From Gemmatimonadota bacterium (lineage in GTDB: Bacteria; Gemmatimonadota; Gemmatimonadetes; Gemmatimonadales; GWC2-71-9): 64,000 nt of DNA. A model generated the notes under the pieces. The model did not search any database. It was given only the letters and a program-made list of their open reading frames with translations, and had not been told where the DNA came from. Positions 1-8,962 of this stretch are shown here, piece by piece (position 1 is the first letter of the stretch; every line of letters starts with the position of its first letter). The position numbers and the translations under genes are program-made. The stretch spans positions 1-64,000 of the forward strand of contig JAPULZ010000145.1 in the NCBI GenBank assembly GCA_027294455.1, in the 5' to 3' direction.

Positions 1-885
1 CCAACGCGTCGGCTGGAAACTCAGCTTGTACCCGAGCATGTAGGAGTTGAGCGGCACTCGAGCCCGATCCGCGGTGGTCGTAGCCAAGAATATCGAAGCC
101 TGCGTCGGCCCGAGGAGACCGAAGATCCAGGGGGGTACCCACGGCCTGGCGAACGAGAGCTTCACCATGTCCATGCCGATGGCATTCTCGGAAACGACCA
201 GACCGGAGTGGCGCCCCTGCCCCCAGACCATGTCCGATCTCCCGGCGTGCAGCGCCAGGATTCCCAGCACCACACTGGCGTAGGCCTCTTGCAGGACGAA
301 CCCTTCGGCGTTCGGCACGCCATCCCGGCCGTTGGACGCCTGCAACCGGGGCCGCGTGACCGCCACGAGCCAATTCGACAATCGCAGGCGCTGTGCGACT
401 TCGAGGCTCACGGTGGTGCCGTCATCCAGTGCGCGTCCCTGCCGGTATCCAAGCAACGGATTGACCGTGGCGTCGATGCCACTCCGGTCGTCGGTTCTCA
501 CCGCCCGGCCCGGAGTCCTGGCAGCGACCACCGCCAGGTCCACCTGATCCACGGGGCGAAACAGCACCGGCCCCGCAGCACTCCCTCGCTCGAGTCGATC
601 CAACTCATCCACGAATCGGCGCTCCAGCCCTGCGACGATCCTGTGTGCATTGGCGGGGTGGTCCGGGGTCAAACGCCCTCGCGCTTGGAGCGTGAAGCGT
701 CCAAAGTCGAGCCTGGTATATGGGCGCTGGCCGAGGATCACCGTGTCGACGAGCTGAAATGCGAGCAACTTTTCGAAATCTCTGTACACCGGGTCCAGGG
801 TGGAAACGTTGGCCGACGCCTGGCCGGAGACCGGTGTCGTGCAGATGGACGCGGCAAACAAACCGAACCCGCACCACCGGAACAT
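1..885 (-). CDS. Capsule assembly Wzi-like outer-membrane protein, 3' part missing
   Basis: The frame is open from an ATG at 885 to the window edge (295 codons, no stop), so the C-terminus lies outside. The N-terminus is a signal peptide with a short hydrophobic core ending near SGQA. Around residues 205-245 there is an alternating barrel-like stretch containing DMVWGQGRHSG and KLSFARPW, the type of sequence seen in the Wzi/capsule-assembly beta-barrel family. Members sit in the outer membrane and help attach or organise surface polysaccharide. The family is inferred from this motif and the barrel pattern only. No other capsule gene is visible, although the rest of a locus could lie beyond position 1. 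The start has a weak GAGG just upstream. Confidence 0.62.
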   Translation of the reverse strand, partial: MFRWCGFGLFAASICTTPVSGQASANVSTLDPVYRDFEKLLAFQLVDTVILGQRPYTRLDFGRFTLQARGRLTPDHPANAHRIVAGLERRFVDELDRLERGSAAGPVLFRPVDQVDLAVVAARTPGRAVRTDDRSGIDATVNPLLGYRQGRALDDGTTVSLEVAQRLRLSNWLVAVTRPRLQASNGRDGVPNAEGFVLQEAYASVVLGILALHAGRSDMVWGQGRHSGLVVSENAIGMDMVKLSFARPWVPPWIFGLLGPTQASIFLATTTADRARVPLNSYMLGYKLSFQPTRW

Positions 886-956
886 CCTCGTGAACGGAGG
901 GGAAAAAAGGGCGGTGACGTGACGTGAACGGCGGTGCGTGATGACGTTGGCCTTGC

Positions 957-1625
957 TCATTCACCCCGCACAAGCTTGACGGCTCGAGTATCCATGACCG
1001 TGTCGTGCCACAGGACTCCCTTGTCGTCGCTGAACCAGGCCAGGGGGATCGTGATGACGAAGGCGCAGGCCGCCACGAAGGCCAGGAACGACCGCACCGC
1101 GGCTCGTCCCAGCGACACGTGGTTTCCGTCGAAGTCGACGATGCGGATCCCGAGCAAATGACATCCGAGGGATTGGGTTCCGCGCACGACGGGAATTGCA
1201 AAATACAGGTTCAGCAAGACGACGCTCAGGAAAAGCAGCGGCAGGCCGACCAAGACATCCGTGGGAACGAGTTCCGAGCGCTCGAAGGCCCACCGGAACG
1301 TACCGGTTCGGTTCGCCTCGACCAGCAACAGAGGCACGGCGAGGAAGGCCGGGATGATCAGCGTGGCCGCAAAGAGGTCGATGGCGTACGCGATGCCGCG
1401 GCGCGTGATGCCGGCATTGTGAGACATCTCGGCCCGTCCCGTAAAGCCCAGCGATCCACGGTAAGCGACGGCCATGAGGCCGGCCGCAAAGAGCATAGCC
1501 GGACTCGAGGTCACTGCCATGAAACCGCTGCCGATGGATGCCACCATCACAAAACCGGCCGCCGGCTCGGCGAAGCTCAGCACACCGGCGACAACGGCCA
1601 AGACCAGCAGCACGCTCCGTGTCAT
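957..1625 (-). CDS. RDD-family integral membrane protein
   Basis: A 222-residue membrane protein. The first 60 residues hold two hydrophobic segments. An RDD-type domain then begins near residue 75 at RRGIAYAIDLFAA, where the basic pair and the Asp are the family hallmark, and continues through further membrane segments to a C-terminal WHDTVMDTRAV stretch typical of RDD proteins. Typical RDD proteins lack the extra N-terminal pair. The biochemical role of RDD proteins is mostly unknown; some are linked to ion transport. It lies on the same strand as the Wzi-like gene with about 70 bases between them, so co-transcription is possible but not shown. Confidence 0.75.
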   Translation of the reverse strand: MTRSVLLVLAVVAGVLSFAEPAAGFVMVASIGSGFMAVTSSPAMLFAAGLMAVAYRGSLGFTGRAEMSHNAGITRRGIAYAIDLFAATLIIPAFLAVPLLLVEANRTGTFRWAFERSELVPTDVLVGLPLLFLSVVLLNLYFAIPVVRGTQSLGCHLLGIRIVDFDGNHVSLGRAAVRSFLAFVAACAFVITIPLAWFSDDKGVLWHDTVMDTRAVKLVRGE

Positions 1626-1699
1626 GATCTCCTCCCGCCGCTCCGAGTCCGTTCGCGATGGACCACTCTATATGCCGGAATACCGGCCGGGCAAGAGCT

Positions 1700-2638
1700 T
1701 CAACCCCGCGCCGCCATTTCCATCGGCAGGAGCGCGCCATGGATGAAACGGTGGACCGGTGTGTCCACGCCCGCCGCCGATCCGAGCCTCACGACCGCTC
1801 CGTTCTGGGACTCCAGCTCCGACGGCCGGCCCTCCATGATGTCGCGCTGCATCGACGCTGTTGCCCCTTCCGGCATGGCGTCGATGAACTTCAGCGCTCG
1901 CGAGACGCCGTCGCCGGGAAGGGCGTGCCCCCGCGCCGTGGCCACGGCCGCGATCTCCTGCATCGCCTCCTGCAAGAGCGCTCTCGATTCGGGAACGCTG
2001 CGGATGACTCCGGTGGACGACCTCGTGACGGCGCCGACACCCCCAAGTGACGCGATGAGGAGAAATTTCTCCCACAGGGCGACGCCGACGTCGGGAGGGT
2101 TCTCCACCGCGACGCGCGCCCGCTCGAAGGCGCCCATGATCGCCCTCACCCGATCGCTCGAGCGATTGTCCACCTCGCCCAGGAGCACGCGCGGATGAAC
2201 GCCCATGTGACGGATGTGCCCCGGGCCCACGATCATGCAGAGGATCTTGCAAAGGCCCACCAGCACCCGGTCCCGACCCAACACCACCGCCAGATGATCC
2301 GCCGCCTCGACACCGTTTTGCAGGGGCAAGACGGCGGTGTTGGGCCCCACAAAGGGCTGAATCGTTGTGGCGACGTCCGGCACCTGCCATGCCTTGACAC
2401 ACACCAGGACCAGGTCGGCCGCCTCCACATCGGCGACGTCATCGGTCGCCTGCACCTTCGAGAGCACCAGATCGCCCTTAGGGCTCTCCACCCGCAGACC
2501 CGTGCGACGGAGTGCGTCCAAGTGCTCGCCGCGCGCGAAAAAGACGACGTCTTCACCGGCTTCGGCCAGACGACCGCCGAAATACCCCCCGACCGCACCC
2601 GCGCCCACCACAACGACTCTCATGCTTGCCGCATCCAT
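1700..2638 (-). CDS. Ketopantoate reductase family protein (ApbA/PanE-like)
   Basis: A 312-residue NAD(P)-dependent reductase. The N-terminus carries the Rossmann motif GAGAVGGYFGGRLAEAG followed by VVFFARG. KVQATDD and LVLVCVKAWQ strands follow, then LPLQNGVEAADHL, the conserved PanE substrate/cofactor segment. The C-terminal helical domain contains WEKFLLIASLGGVGAVTRS. ApbA/PanE reduces 2-dehydropantoate to pantoate for coenzyme A synthesis, but many paralogues act on other 2-keto acids, so the substrate is uncertain. I chose the ATG at 2638 because CGGAGAG lies just upstream; an ATG at 2623 is also possible. The gene is divergent from the permease at 2797, with about 160 bases between them. 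Confidence 0.8.
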   Translation of the reverse strand: MDAASMRVVVVGAGAVGGYFGGRLAEAGEDVVFFARGEHLDALRRTGLRVESPKGDLVLSKVQATDDVADVEAADLVLVCVKAWQVPDVATTIQPFVGPNTAVLPLQNGVEAADHLAVVLGRDRVLVGLCKILCMIVGPGHIRHMGVHPRVLLGEVDNRSSDRVRAIMGAFERARVAVENPPDVGVALWEKFLLIASLGGVGAVTRSSTGVIRSVPESRALLQEAMQEIAAVATARGHALPGDGVSRALKFIDAMPEGATASMQRDIMEGRPSELESQNGAVVRLGSAAGVDTPVHRFIHGALLPMEMAARG

Positions 2639-2796
2639 AACTCTCCGGTTGCTCGGTCCGCGCCGCCGATGACGCACGGTCGAGACAAAGATAGACATGA
2701 GCCTGCTCGAGGTCAGCCCATCTTACTTGGCCGCCCCGAGACCCCTATGTTTGCCCGCTCTGTAGATCGGAAGCGATACGAGAGGTGAGCATTTCC

Positions 2797-4122
2797 ATGA
2801 CCACGGCACGCCAGACGGGGTTGCGACAAGTCATCAGGCTGCCTCATGCGACGGCGATGGTGGTCGGGACGATCATAGGGGCGTCTATTTTCGTCCAGCC
2901 ATCCGAGGTCGCGGGGCAAGTGCCGTCACTCTTCGCCGTACTCCTGGTCTGGCTGATCTCGGGAGTGCTCACCCTGATCGGCGCACTGGCGTGCGCCGAG
3001 CTGGCATCGACCTTCACGCAAAGCGGAGGCGTATACGTCTATCTCAAAGAGGCCTACTCCCCGGCGGTGGGTTTTCTCTGGGGTTGGGCGATGTTTTGGA
3101 GCGTGCACTCCGGCATCATCGCCGTCGTCTCGGTGGTGTTCGCCCGTTACACGGCGTATTTCATTCCACTGAGCGACGCCGGGATCAGGGTGGTGGCCAT
3201 CGGGGTGATCGTCGTGCTCTCGGCGGTCAACTATCTCGGGGTCCGGCATGGGAGCACGCTCCAGACCCTGTTCACCTGGGGCAAGCTGCTGGCCATCGCG
3301 CTGATCATCGTGGTGGGACTCACCTTGGGAGCAGGCCTCCCCGAGCACTTCGTGCCCTCTTCGACCCCGAATCCCGTGACGCTCAGCAAATTCGGGACGG
3401 CGCTCGTGGCCGGCCTGTTCGCGTTCGGCGGCTGGCACATGGTCACCTACAATTCGGAGGAGACAGTCGATTCACGCCGGACCATCCCGCGTGCACTCGT
3501 GATCGGCACGAGCATAGTGACCGTCTGCTATCTGGCCATGAACACGGTATACATGTACGTCCTGCCACTCGACACCGTAGCATCCTCGACACGGGTGGCC
3601 GCCGATGCGGCGGACGCGTTGATCGGCTTCGGCGGCGGCGCCGTCATGTCGGGAATCGTCATGTTCTCCACCTTCGGCGCGTTGACCGGCATCATTTTGT
3701 CGGGGCCACGCGTATACTACTCGATGGCGCAGGATGGTCTTCTGTTTCCCTGGGCCGGGGGCCTGCACCCCAAGTACGGGACGCCGCATCGCGCCATCGT
3801 CATCCAAGGCATCTGGGCATCGATTCTCGTTGCGACGGGAACGTTCCAGGTTCTCTTCACGAGGGTCATCTATACCGAGTGGATCTTCTTCGCGCTCATG
3901 ACCGCAGGATTGATCATGTTGCGCCGGCGGCCCGGAAACGACAGCGGTTTTCGGATGTGGGGATTCCCGATGCTGCCCGGATTGTTCGTCGTCGCCTCAC
4001 TGGCCATCGTCGTAAACCAGATCGTAACCGATCCACGAGAGAGTATCTTCGGGCTCTCGCTCATCTTGCTGGGATTACCGGTCTACTTCTTTTGGACAAG
4101 AAAGGGAATCGCGAAGAATTGA
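2797..4122 (+). CDS. APC-superfamily amino acid permease
   Basis: About 441 residues with roughly twelve hydrophobic segments. The first helix contains GTIIGASIFVQP, the broken-helix glycine motif of APC transporters that binds the substrate alpha-amino and carboxyl groups. The next conserved part is CAELASTFTQSGGVYVY, the second family signature. It should be an inner-membrane amino acid uptake or exchange carrier; specificity cannot be read. A GTG at 2785 is in frame, but GAGAGG sits 8-9 bases before the ATG at 2797, so the ATG is preferred. The stop is only 4 bases before the downstream ACMSD-type amidohydrolase, implying one operon and a shared role in catabolising an imported compound. 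Confidence 0.85.
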   Translation: MTTARQTGLRQVIRLPHATAMVVGTIIGASIFVQPSEVAGQVPSLFAVLLVWLISGVLTLIGALACAELASTFTQSGGVYVYLKEAYSPAVGFLWGWAMFWSVHSGIIAVVSVVFARYTAYFIPLSDAGIRVVAIGVIVVLSAVNYLGVRHGSTLQTLFTWGKLLAIALIIVVGLTLGAGLPEHFVPSSTPNPVTLSKFGTALVAGLFAFGGWHMVTYNSEETVDSRRTIPRALVIGTSIVTVCYLAMNTVYMYVLPLDTVASSTRVAADAADALIGFGGGAVMSGIVMFSTFGALTGIILSGPRVYYSMAQDGLLFPWAGGLHPKYGTPHRAIVIQGIWASILVATGTFQVLFTRVIYTEWIFFALMTAGLIMLRRRPGNDSGFRMWGFPMLPGLFVVASLAIVVNQIVTDPRESIFGLSLILLGLPVYFFWTRKGIAKN

Positions 4123-4126
4123 GCTC

Positions 4127-5107
4127 ATGACCATTGTCGATTTTCACAATCATTACTATCCCCCGGAGTACATCAAGGAACTCCAGTCGGGACCGAGCAA
4201 GATTTCCGTCACGTTCGACGCCGACGACAACCCGTTGCTGCATTCACCCGGAGATATCAACATCATCGTCCCCGGACACCGCGACATCGATTTTCGGCAG
4301 GGTGTGCTCGACGACCTGGGAATCGACGTGCAGGTGCTCACGTTCACGGCGCCGGGAACCACCATCGAGACCCCCGAGCGCTCCGTGGACCTCGCCCGGA
4401 TGGTCAACGATTGCTTGGCGAAGATCGTCGCCGAGCGGCCGAATCGGTTCGCGTCGCTCGCCACCCTGCCGCTCAACGACCCCGCCGCATCGCTCCGGGA
4501 ACTCGAGCGGGTTACGGGCGAGCTCGGGTTCAAGGGAGTCATGTTGTTCAGCAACGTCAATGGCGTCGCGCTCAGCGATGAGCGCTTCTGGCCTCTCTAC
4601 GAGCGTGCCAACGAGCTCGACATGGTGTTCTACATCCACCCCACCTACCCGGTTGGCGTGGAGGCCATGACCGACTATTGGATCATGCCCCTCGTTGGGT
4701 TCGTCTTCGATACGACCATCGCGGCCGCGTCGCTCGTATTCAGTGGAGTGGTCGAGAAATTCCCCAATATTCGGTGGGCGCTGGGCCACCTGGGCGGCGC
4801 CATCCCCTACCTCGCCGAACGGTTGGACCGCGGCTATACCGCGTTCGAGGAATGTCGCCGGCATATCGCCAAGCCACCGAGCGAGTACCTGAAGGAATTC
4901 TACTACGACACGGTGAACTTCGACCCGAAAGCGTTACGGCTCGCCATCGATTTTGCGGGGGTGGACCACCTGCTCGCGGGCAGTGACTACCCGCACCAGA
5001 TCGGCAGCTTGGAGCGCATGGTGCAGAGCATCAACGGGCTGGACCTGTCCGACAGCGAAAAAGAACAGGTGTTGGGAGGAAATGCGGCGGCGCTGTTGGG
5101 GCTGTGA
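4127..5107 (+). CDS. Amidohydrolase-2 family protein, ACMSD/resorcylate-decarboxylase-like
   Basis: A 326-residue TIM-barrel metal enzyme. Visible ligands match the ACMSD-type decarboxylases: the N-terminal D-F-H-N-H-Y-Y-P segment (HxH), a His in FYIHPTYP near residue 173, GHLGGAIPYLAERLDRG near residue 220, and the Asp in LLAGSDYPHQIG near residue 285. Length is close to the usual 330-340. Known members decarboxylate 2-amino-3-carboxymuconate semialdehyde, resorcylates and related acids, non-oxidatively. Because tryptophan and anthranilate genes lie about 20 kb downstream, a role in kynurenine-derived acid metabolism is attractive, but no 3-hydroxyanthranilate dioxygenase is present here, so the substrate remains open. 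Coupled to the APC permease by a 4-base gap. Confidence 0.78.
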   Translation: MTIVDFHNHYYPPEYIKELQSGPSKISVTFDADDNPLLHSPGDINIIVPGHRDIDFRQGVLDDLGIDVQVLTFTAPGTTIETPERSVDLARMVNDCLAKIVAERPNRFASLATLPLNDPAASLRELERVTGELGFKGVMLFSNVNGVALSDERFWPLYERANELDMVFYIHPTYPVGVEAMTDYWIMPLVGFVFDTTIAAASLVFSGVVEKFPNIRWALGHLGGAIPYLAERLDRGYTAFEECRRHIAKPPSEYLKEFYYDTVNFDPKALRLAIDFAGVDHLLAGSDYPHQIGSLERMVQSINGLDLSDSEKEQVLGGNAAALLGL

Positions 5108-5118
5108 CGCGTGGAGCC

Positions 5119-7173
5119 TCAGCCTTCGCCGGAGCGATTGCGCACCAGGCTTACACTCCAACCATCCGCCTCCAAGTCGAACAGCACGACGAGGTGGACC
5201 GTGAAGCTCTCCGACTCGCCATCCATGAGATAGTCGTACCGGCTGTCCAGCATGGCCTCCGCCACGGAACCGTTGACGTTGAGGTCCGTCACGTTCACCG
5301 TCATCTTGAGCTGATCCGCAATCTGGAAGAACCCCTCCCACGACGTTTCGTCCCGGGCGGTGAGATTGGGATAGACACGCCGCAATTGGGTCACGTTGCG
5401 CGACTCCACCGCGTCCACGAACCGGTCGATCAGCTGCCCGATTTCGGCCCGGTGGTCCCGGGGCGGCGGCTCCGGCTCGGTCACGGCGGGGGTCGCAGCC
5501 GGCCTCGTCCGTGGTGTGGTGGTCTGTGGCCGAGGCCGCGCCGGCCGGGGCCGGGGCCGGGGGGCCGGCTCGGGTTCCGCCGTCACGGCCGTGTCCGGCT
5601 CGGAGGCCGAGGAATCGGGCGGCGTCTGGACCGAGTCGTCGGTCACCGCGACCAGCGCCACTTCGCCGCCCGCGAGCGCCGTCTGCATGTCCAGCGTGGT
5701 CACCGCATCCCAGCTCGCGAGACTGTGCGGCTCCGGCTCCGGCGAATCTTGTGAGACCAGCTTGATCGAGATCGCCGCAAAGAGTACGACGACGGCTGCC
5801 ACAGGCACGAAGGCTGTGCGCAGGTACGGCTTCCGCATGACACGCTCCGGCAAGTTGCGCACCCCAACCACCGCGAGCCGCGCCTGACGCTTGCACACCG
5901 ACAGCAAGCGCTTCATCTCCGACGGCCGCAGCAACAGCGGAAGCCGCACGACGCGCGGCGCCAGCCACTTCGTCCCGTTCCACGTCGCTCGGGCGAGTCG
6001 TTTGGTTCCACGCCATGTCAGCACCGCCAGCTTCCGCAGCTGCGGCACGAGCCACACCCAGAAGCGGCCCAGCAGGCGACCCGCCCACCGTACATGCTTG
6101 AAGACGCGGTTCTCCGCGAAGTGCATGATCTGCGGGATGCGCAGGAAATCGGGCATCGGGATCAAGCCCTGGGGAATCCGCAAGCGCGTTGGCTGCGTAT
6201 CCTCTTCCCCACGGCGCGTCACACCGACGGGTCGGCGTCCGCCGAGTGCCACGACGAAGTCGAGGACGTTGGCGTAGCGTTGATCCGGCTTCTTGCTCAT
6301 GGCCCGGGCGAGTCCCTGCGACACGCGCAGTGGTAGATCGGGCCGGAACTCGGAGAGCCGAGGGGGGGGTTCGAGGCAATGCATCCGCAGGATCTCGCCC
6401 ATGGAGTCGGCGATGAACGGCGGCCGTCCGGCCAGGCATTCGAAGACCAAGATGGCGAGGGAGTATTGGTCGGTGCGGCCATCCAATGGCTGGCCGTACA
6501 ATTGTTCCGGCGACATGTAGGTGGGCGTTCCCATCGTGCCGCCCGACTGCGTCAACGACACAGCTTCGGCAGCGCCGAATCCCTTGGCCACGCCAAAATC
6601 ACACACCATGGCGCACCCGTCGTCATCCACCATGACGTTGGCGGGCTTCACATCCCGGTGAACCACCCCCCGCTCGTGGGCATAGTGGAGTGCGCTCGCC
6701 ACCTGCTCGATGATCTTGAACGTCTCCACCCGCCCCATGGGGCCGTTTTCTTGGACTCGCTCCACCAGCGAGCGACCCGCCACGAATTTCATGGTGAACC
6801 ACAGGAATGTGGACGTGGCACCGATCCGGTGAATCGGAACGATGTGGGGATGATCCAGCGATGCGGCGATCTTCGCTTCGCGTTTGAACCGTTCGGCGGC
6901 ATCCGTCCCGTGGGACAGCTGAAGCGGGAGCACCTTCATCGCCACGAAGCGATTGAGGTCCACCTCCCGCGCGAGATACACGAGAGACATCCCGCCCCGG
7001 CCGAGCATCCCCTCGATGCGGTACTGGGGACTCAACACCTCCCGGATCCGCTCTTCGAGATCCGAAGGAACCGGGTTGTGTTGTTTCTCGCCCTTTCCCA
7101 GGGTGAATCCGCAATGAATGCAATAGTTATCGGTGCCGGAGATGTCTCCGAGATCACAGCGGGGGCACTGCAT
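5119..7173 (-). CDS. Membrane-anchored Ser/Thr protein kinase with zinc ribbon and NTF2-like tail
   Basis: 684 residues from the ATG at 7173. Order of parts: a zinc ribbon at residues 2-24 (CPRC...CIHCG); a Hanks-type kinase at about 45-310 with GMLGRGGMSLVY (ATP loop), VAMKVLP (catalytic Lys), HRDVKPANVM (catalytic loop), CDFGVAKG and GTPTYMSPEQ; a basic linker; one membrane span at about 450-470; an extracytoplasmic Pro/Arg-rich, low-complexity stretch; and a C-terminal domain at about 575-684 resembling NTF2/SnoaL-like folds (IGQLIDRFVDAVESRN...VVLFDLEADGWSVSLV). The kinase is cytoplasmic and the tail external, so it could sense envelope conditions. An in-frame upstream ATG at 7290 would add 39 unlikely residues before the ribbon. 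Confidence 0.88.
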   Translation of the reverse strand: MQCPRCDLGDISGTDNYCIHCGFTLGKGEKQHNPVPSDLEERIREVLSPQYRIEGMLGRGGMSLVYLAREVDLNRFVAMKVLPLQLSHGTDAAERFKREAKIAASLDHPHIVPIHRIGATSTFLWFTMKFVAGRSLVERVQENGPMGRVETFKIIEQVASALHYAHERGVVHRDVKPANVMVDDDGCAMVCDFGVAKGFGAAEAVSLTQSGGTMGTPTYMSPEQLYGQPLDGRTDQYSLAILVFECLAGRPPFIADSMGEILRMHCLEPPPRLSEFRPDLPLRVSQGLARAMSKKPDQRYANVLDFVVALGGRRPVGVTRRGEEDTQPTRLRIPQGLIPMPDFLRIPQIMHFAENRVFKHVRWAGRLLGRFWVWLVPQLRKLAVLTWRGTKRLARATWNGTKWLAPRVVRLPLLLRPSEMKRLLSVCKRQARLAVVGVRNLPERVMRKPYLRTAFVPVAAVVVLFAAISIKLVSQDSPEPEPHSLASWDAVTTLDMQTALAGGEVALVAVTDDSVQTPPDSSASEPDTAVTAEPEPAPRPRPRPARPRPQTTTPRTRPAATPAVTEPEPPPRDHRAEIGQLIDRFVDAVESRNVTQLRRVYPNLTARDETSWEGFFQIADQLKMTVNVTDLNVNGSVAEAMLDSRYDYLMDGESESFTVHLVVLFDLEADGWSVSLVRNRSGEG

Positions 7174-7372
7174 GGGCCGACGCGTCTCCTTGGGATGAGA
7201 TAGCGGCCCAAATTCGTGGGTTTTCGGCGGTTTTGCTGTGACGTAGAGCCCAGGAAGAACGGCGTTCTGCAGGCCGCCAGGGGGTCTCAATCGCCCTCAG
7301 CTGGCAGAACCTATACGATGCCGAACGAATACCGAAAACAGGCTCCCGTGGGGCCAAGCCGGGCCCCGGATG

Positions 7373-8008
7373 CTACCTCCCTTCGAGCCCGACCCGGCGC
7401 ACGAGTAGGCCCGTCGTGGAGACCCGTACCTCGAATTCCGAGGGCTCTCCCGCCGGAACGAAGGTGCCGGAGCCGTACTCCGCGTCGAGCAGCGGCGCGA
7501 ACATGCCATAACGCTGCCGCAGTGTGAACATGTCCATGGGCTTGTCCCGGGAGAGGGAGAAGATCGTGCGGGTGCTGTCTCGCTCGTGCTCCAGCTCGAA
7601 GTACCGTCCGCCGACCCGATCCAGCTCGTAGGCCGTGTGGAGCCCGATGAGATTGGCGATGGGTTTCCACTTGAGGATATGGGCGTCCACGTACAGTTCA
7701 TCCCCGGCCAGCACGAACTCCGACTCCGTGCCATCGGCAAACTGAAACCGTGCCTCGAACCGCTGCGGGCCGGTGGGCCGTGTGATCACCACCGCTGCGA
7801 CCTCTTCCCGCGTCAGCGCTCGGTATCCCTGCGTGGCCACCGCGATGGTCGCAAAGAGGGCCGCCAACGAAAGCGAAAGTAGCGCGAGCAGGGTGCCGAC
7901 GGCGCCGCCGAGAAGGCGTTTTCGCCGCAGTGCCGCGACCCCGAATGCCAAGAAGCCGACGCTCAACGCGCCGCAAACGAGGGCGAGGACGACTAGGATC
8001 GTTTCCAT
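7373..8008 (-). CDS. Conserved membrane protein of unknown function
   Basis: 211 residues. Two hydrophobic segments occupy roughly residues 3-25 and 35-58, separated by a short basic loop (RRKRLLGG). The rest is a soluble domain with FRFADG-like strands and the stretch DELYVDAHILKWKPIANLIGLHTAYELDRVGGRY. Homologues with this pattern are often labelled 'cation/multidrug efflux pump' in databases, but the protein is far too small to be a pump and nothing here supports transport. The start METIL is followed directly by the first membrane helix. It is on the same strand as the flanking kinase and cyclase genes, with clear gaps to both. Confidence 0.7.
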   Translation of the reverse strand: METILVVLALVCGALSVGFLAFGVAALRRKRLLGGAVGTLLALLSLSLAALFATIAVATQGYRALTREEVAAVVITRPTGPQRFEARFQFADGTESEFVLAGDELYVDAHILKWKPIANLIGLHTAYELDRVGGRYFELEHERDSTRTIFSLSRDKPMDMFTLRQRYGMFAPLLDAEYGSGTFVPAGEPSEFEVRVSTTGLLVRRVGLEGR

Positions 8009-8057
8009 GGATCTCCGACCTTACCAGATCGTACGGGTCACGGCAACACCCCGCGCG

Positions 8058-8855
8058 CTACGGAACCACGGCGAAGAGACGCACCTGTCCGCCCGATCCA
8101 CCTTCGATCTTGATCGGCGCCACGATCAGGTAGGCGCCCGCGGCGGGCAGCAAGTGGAGATTAGCCACGTTTTCCAAGTGAAATTTTCCGGCTCCGTTGA
8201 CGATCCCGTGGACCGGGAAATCCCGTGACATGCCGTGGTCGACGCTCATGTCGTCGATGCCGATCCCAATGATGTCTCGCTCGGATATCAGGAACTGCGC
8301 CGCCTCTTGCGAGAAACCGGGAAAGTGCAGCGTGCCATCGGCGCCCTGACCCCGGTACGCGTCGTGGTCGGACCACTTGCGGCTCCATCCGGTGTACAGC
8401 AGCACAATGACCCCCGCCGGCAGGCGCCCATGCTCCGCCTCCCACGCCTGAAGGTCCTCCATCGAGAGCAAGTAATCTGGATTCGCCGCACTCGCTTCGG
8501 ACGCATCGATCACGGCCGCCGGGCCGAACAGGTCATCCGATGTCAGTTGGTCGATGGACGGCTGGCCGTCCGCCGAATGAATCGGCGCGTCGAGATGGGT
8601 GCCATGGTGTTCCGGCGTACTGTACGCCGCCATGGCTGGCGCGCCGCTCTCGTGGGCGCGGATGGTATCGTGTCGAAACGGATTGCCCGCAGGGTTCGGC
8701 CAATAGGGACTCGTTGCACTGAGGGCGTGGGTGAGATCGATGACCTCGAGCTCACCGGCAAAGAGTTGCTCGAGGCGATCCCCGGTTGGGCTGTCCCCTC
8801 CGGCACACCCGCACACGGTCCCGCCCACCATCAGGGACAACAGAGCACATCGCAA
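8058..8855 (-). CDS. Cyclase-family lipoprotein, kynurenine-formamidase-like fold
   Basis: 265 residues starting at a TTG (8855) preceded by AAGGAGG eight bases upstream, a better start than the in-frame ATG at 8933. The N-terminus (MRCALLSLMVGGTVCGCAGG) looks like a lipoprotein signal with the modified Cys in VCGC. The mature protein has the cyclase/formamidase signature: a VIDLTHALS segment, then HHGTHLDAPIHS (the metal-binding HxGTHxDxP motif), and GIGIDDMSVDHG. Family members hydrolyse N-formylkynurenine (KynB) or act on other cyclic amides and lactones. An export signal argues against a simple cytosolic KynB role, but the window does encode the rest of a kynurenine route, so it is worth noting. 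Confidence 0.75.
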   Translation of the reverse strand: MRCALLSLMVGGTVCGCAGGDSPTGDRLEQLFAGELEVIDLTHALSATSPYWPNPAGNPFRHDTIRAHESGAPAMAAYSTPEHHGTHLDAPIHSADGQPSIDQLTSDDLFGPAAVIDASEASAANPDYLLSMEDLQAWEAEHGRLPAGVIVLLYTGWSRKWSDHDAYRGQGADGTLHFPGFSQEAAQFLISERDIIGIGIDDMSVDHGMSRDFPVHGIVNGAGKFHLENVANLHLLPAAGAYLIVAPIKIEGGSGGQVRLFAVVP

Positions 8856-8962
8856 GCCGAGTTCCTCCTTGTGTTGAGCGGTGAGGCAAAACGCACGTGC
8901 CGCGTAGCGGTCGGAGACTTCCACGCGGCACATTCACCCCAGCGGCCAGGGACGGGTGTGCC

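Noticed and set aside
1005-2198. 397-codon plus-strand frame
   Set aside because: Antisense to the RDD and ketopantoate-reductase-like genes; no motif and unbalanced composition.
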